Shown piece after piece: positions 62,641 through 64,000 of a DNA stretch of 64,000 nucleotides. The DNA comes from an uncultured Lachnospiraceae bacterium (GTDB taxonomy: Bacteria > Bacillota > Clostridia > Lachnospirales > Lachnospiraceae). Location of the stretch: assembly GCA_944381635.1 (NCBI GenBank), contig CALWLY010000007.1:1-64000 (forward strand), given 5' to 3'. Within the stretch, counting starts at the first letter, position 1. The number at the start of each line of letters is the position of its first letter. Below the pieces are notes generated by a model. It was not told the origin of the DNA. It worked only from the letters and a program-made list of their open reading frames with translations, and made no database searches. The position numbers were made by a program, and so were the translations under genes.

Positions 62641-63696
62641 ATGAGACGGATGAAAAAATTGCTTGCTTTTCTCCTGGCAGCCATGCTGCTTGTTTCCCTT
62701 TCCCTTACGGCGGCAGCAGAAGAAGGGGGTAAATATACCGTAAAGATCAAACCCGGAAGGGTTGCAAGACTGAACAGTGACTTCGGCGGTACCGTTTCTG
62801 AAGCTACAGGAACCGTTACGATAGAGGTGAATCCTGGCGACTCCATGCCGGTTAGTTTAGAGGAGCTTAAGGCAAAGGGCGCTATCACTTTAACGGATGA
62901 GGCTGGAGAAAAAGCTTATTATGTGACAGGCGTTAAGGAAAGCAGCATCGGATTAGACGAAGACGGCTCCCTTCCTTCACAGGTAAATCAGAACATCGAA
63001 CTGGTGCTGGATTACGGAGTTCTGATCGATCCCGTGGACTACGTGATCCGCTATGTGGATACCGAAGGAAATCCGCTGGCAGCACAGCTTGATTCGGTGG
63101 GCAATGCGGGAGATGTGGTACACTCCAAAGCCAAAGTGATCGAAGGCTATACCGTAGACAGCGAGACAAAATCACTGACACTGTCCGGCGAAGCGGGAGC
63201 GGCTAATGAACTCGTTTTCGTATATACCTATATCCCGGGTGAAACCCATGTGATCACAAACACCCAGACAAACATCCAATATGTGGATGGCGGAACAAGA
63301 GTAGAGACAGAAATTGTTCCGGGACAGCCGGTGCCTGACACAGAAGGCGAAGACGGTGTACTGGGCGAGCGCCGTGACGAGGAGACAGACGGACAGACTG
63401 CAGGCGGCAGCGGAGAGGCTTCCGAAGAAGAAACCGCTGAGACACAGACAGAAACAGCTGCGGAGACAGAGACGGCGTCAGAGGCAGAAACAGAGACAGA
63501 AGCGGAATCCGAAGTACAGACACAGCAGCAGGAGACGACCGTCACCGAGGAAGAAGTTCCTCTGGCTGACGCACCGGCAGAGAATACCAATATGTTGGCA
63601 GCAGGATTGGGAATTTTAATTCTGCTCGTTGTGATCATCCTGGTCGTTTATATCATGAAGAAGAAAACTGCTGATTCCGGCAAAGAAGAAAAATAA
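62641..63696 (+). CDS. Membrane-anchored surface protein with MucBP-like domain
   Basis: This 351-residue exported protein starts one base after the previous stop, so the two genes are coupled. A signal peptide covers about 1-27. The middle segment VDYVIRYVDTEGNPLA through VIEGYTVDSETKSLTL and ELVFVYTY is a MucBP-like (mucin- or glycan-binding) repeat. VLGERRDEE, a Glu/Thr-rich linker (about 245-300), then EEVPLADAPAENTN, a TM helix and KKK tail follow. EVPLADAP resembles the IPLADVP stretch before LPxTG-type signals of clostridial surface proteins, again in a degenerate form. Confidence 0.78.
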   Translation: MRRMKKLLAFLLAAMLLVSLSLTAAAEEGGKYTVKIKPGRVARLNSDFGGTVSEATGTVTIEVNPGDSMPVSLEELKAKGAITLTDEAGEKAYYVTGVKESSIGLDEDGSLPSQVNQNIELVLDYGVLIDPVDYVIRYVDTEGNPLAAQLDSVGNAGDVVHSKAKVIEGYTVDSETKSLTLSGEAGAANELVFVYTYIPGETHVITNTQTNIQYVDGGTRVETEIVPGQPVPDTEGEDGVLGERRDEETDGQTAGGSGEASEEETAETQTETAAETETASEAETETEAESEVQTQQQETTVTEEEVPLADAPAENTNMLAAGLGILILLVVIILVVYIMKKKTADSGKEEK

Positions 63697-63718
63697 AGCG
63701 AAGACAGCAAAGCATACA

Positions 63719-63751
63719 TGACAGGGAGAACAAAACACTTCCTGTCTGTTT
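63719..63751 (+). terminator. Weak terminator of the surface-protein operon
   Basis: GACAGG pairs with CCTGTC around a loop of about 16 nt, then TGTTT. Read-through into the regulator is possible. Confidence 0.4.
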
Positions 63752-63814
63752 GCGTATATACGGATATACCTGCCAATGGCAAAACATTGACAATATGCAC
63801 AAAGGGGGGATCAT

Positions 63815-64000
63815 ATGGCTGAAAAGAAAAAGATAAAAGTCTGTTTTCTGGGAGACTTCCGGCTGGAAACAGAAGACGGATGCCTTACGGAAAAAGAGAT
63901 TCATTCCGAGAGGATCATGAGACTGCTGGCCTACATCCTTTTATTTCGGAACAAAAAACTTTCGCAGATGGAGCTGGCGGATGTAGTGTGGGAAGACGGA
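63815..64000 (+). CDS. SARP/BTAD-type transcriptional regulator (N-terminal fragment, cut by window end)
   Basis: ATG 63815 follows a very strong RBS (AAAGGGGGGA). The 62 readable residues start KIKVCFLGDFRLETEDG and continue with ERIMRLLAYILLFRNKKLSQ and ELADVVWEDG. This is the OmpR-like DNA-binding start of AfsR/SARP regulators, in which a short beta-strand preface (usually LG-x-F) precedes the RLLAYLLL helix and ELxxxLW. The remainder, expected to hold a BTAD helical domain, is outside. It may control the adjoining surface genes. Confidence 0.72.
   Translation, partial: MAEKKKIKVCFLGDFRLETEDGCLTEKEIHSERIMRLLAYILLFRNKKLSQMELADVVWEDG

Noticed and set aside
1..64000. tRNA or rRNA genes
   Set aside because: I saw no cloverleaf with a GTTCGAATC-like T arm nor rRNA sequence; a tRNAscan or covariance search would be needed to be sure.

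Overview
The window looks like chromosomal DNA of an anaerobic gut Firmicute of the class Clostridia, most probably family Lachnospiraceae. This is inferred from the gene families and their order: a thl-crt-hbd-bcd-etfB-etfA butyryl-CoA cluster, YesM/YesN-type sensing of a sugar ABC importer, a high-molecular-weight rubredoxin, Clostridia-style RBSs (AGGAGG-like) and TTGACA/TATAAT promoters, and many Rho-independent terminators. There is no rRNA, tRNA, CRISPR array, phage or transposase gene that I can see.

Layout. 1-0.5 kb: terminator and the remnant of an alpha-L-fucosidase-like gene. 0.5-5.4 kb: birA, a TetM-like ribosomal GTPase fused to a YacP/NYN nuclease domain, and an M24 peptidase. 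5.6-11.7 kb: a flavodoxin with a paired palindromic operator, then a marR - cytidylate-kinase-like - heterodimeric ABC exporter operon. 12.2-22.7 kb: mglBAC galactose-type importer (MglC carries a long extra N-terminal coiled coil), a YesN/YesM two-component system behind a structured leader, and two extracytoplasmic sugar-binding proteins that probably feed the kinase. 22.7-26.7 kb: an Rrf2 regulator with a candidate noncoding RNA, an MFS carrier, GDPD and GreA. 26.8-30.3 kb: RecQ and an S66 peptidase. 30.7-44.0 kb: a glycan-degradation operon (GH38, GH125, GH20, ABC exporter, GH78, YfcC-type carrier, thioredoxin reductase) suited to alpha-mannose-rich N-glycans or mannan. 44.5-50.8 kb: secreted SH3b-NlpC/P60 hydrolase, UcpA-type dehydrogenase, a DnaA-box cluster, long HPF, M23 peptidase and DegV. 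51.0-57.2 kb: the complete acetyl-CoA to butyryl-CoA module. 57.4-60.8 kb: Hrb, YbaK, MtnA and a C_GCAxxG_C_C protein. 61.1-64.0 kb: a SipW/TasA-like secreted protein, two membrane-anchored surface proteins and the start of a SARP-type regulator cut by the window end.

The most unusual signal is not a protein. Four copies of a structured intergenic repeat (11834, 22683, 46315, 48555) share a conserved GC-rich core, while their first and last hairpins differ in sequence but keep perfect pairing. In all four cases the element begins inside the T-tract of an intrinsic terminator. Two further multi-hairpin elements (16977-17137, 44055-44252) and a putative Rrf2-controlled leftward RNA (23263-22829) add to an RNA-structure-rich set of intergenic regions.
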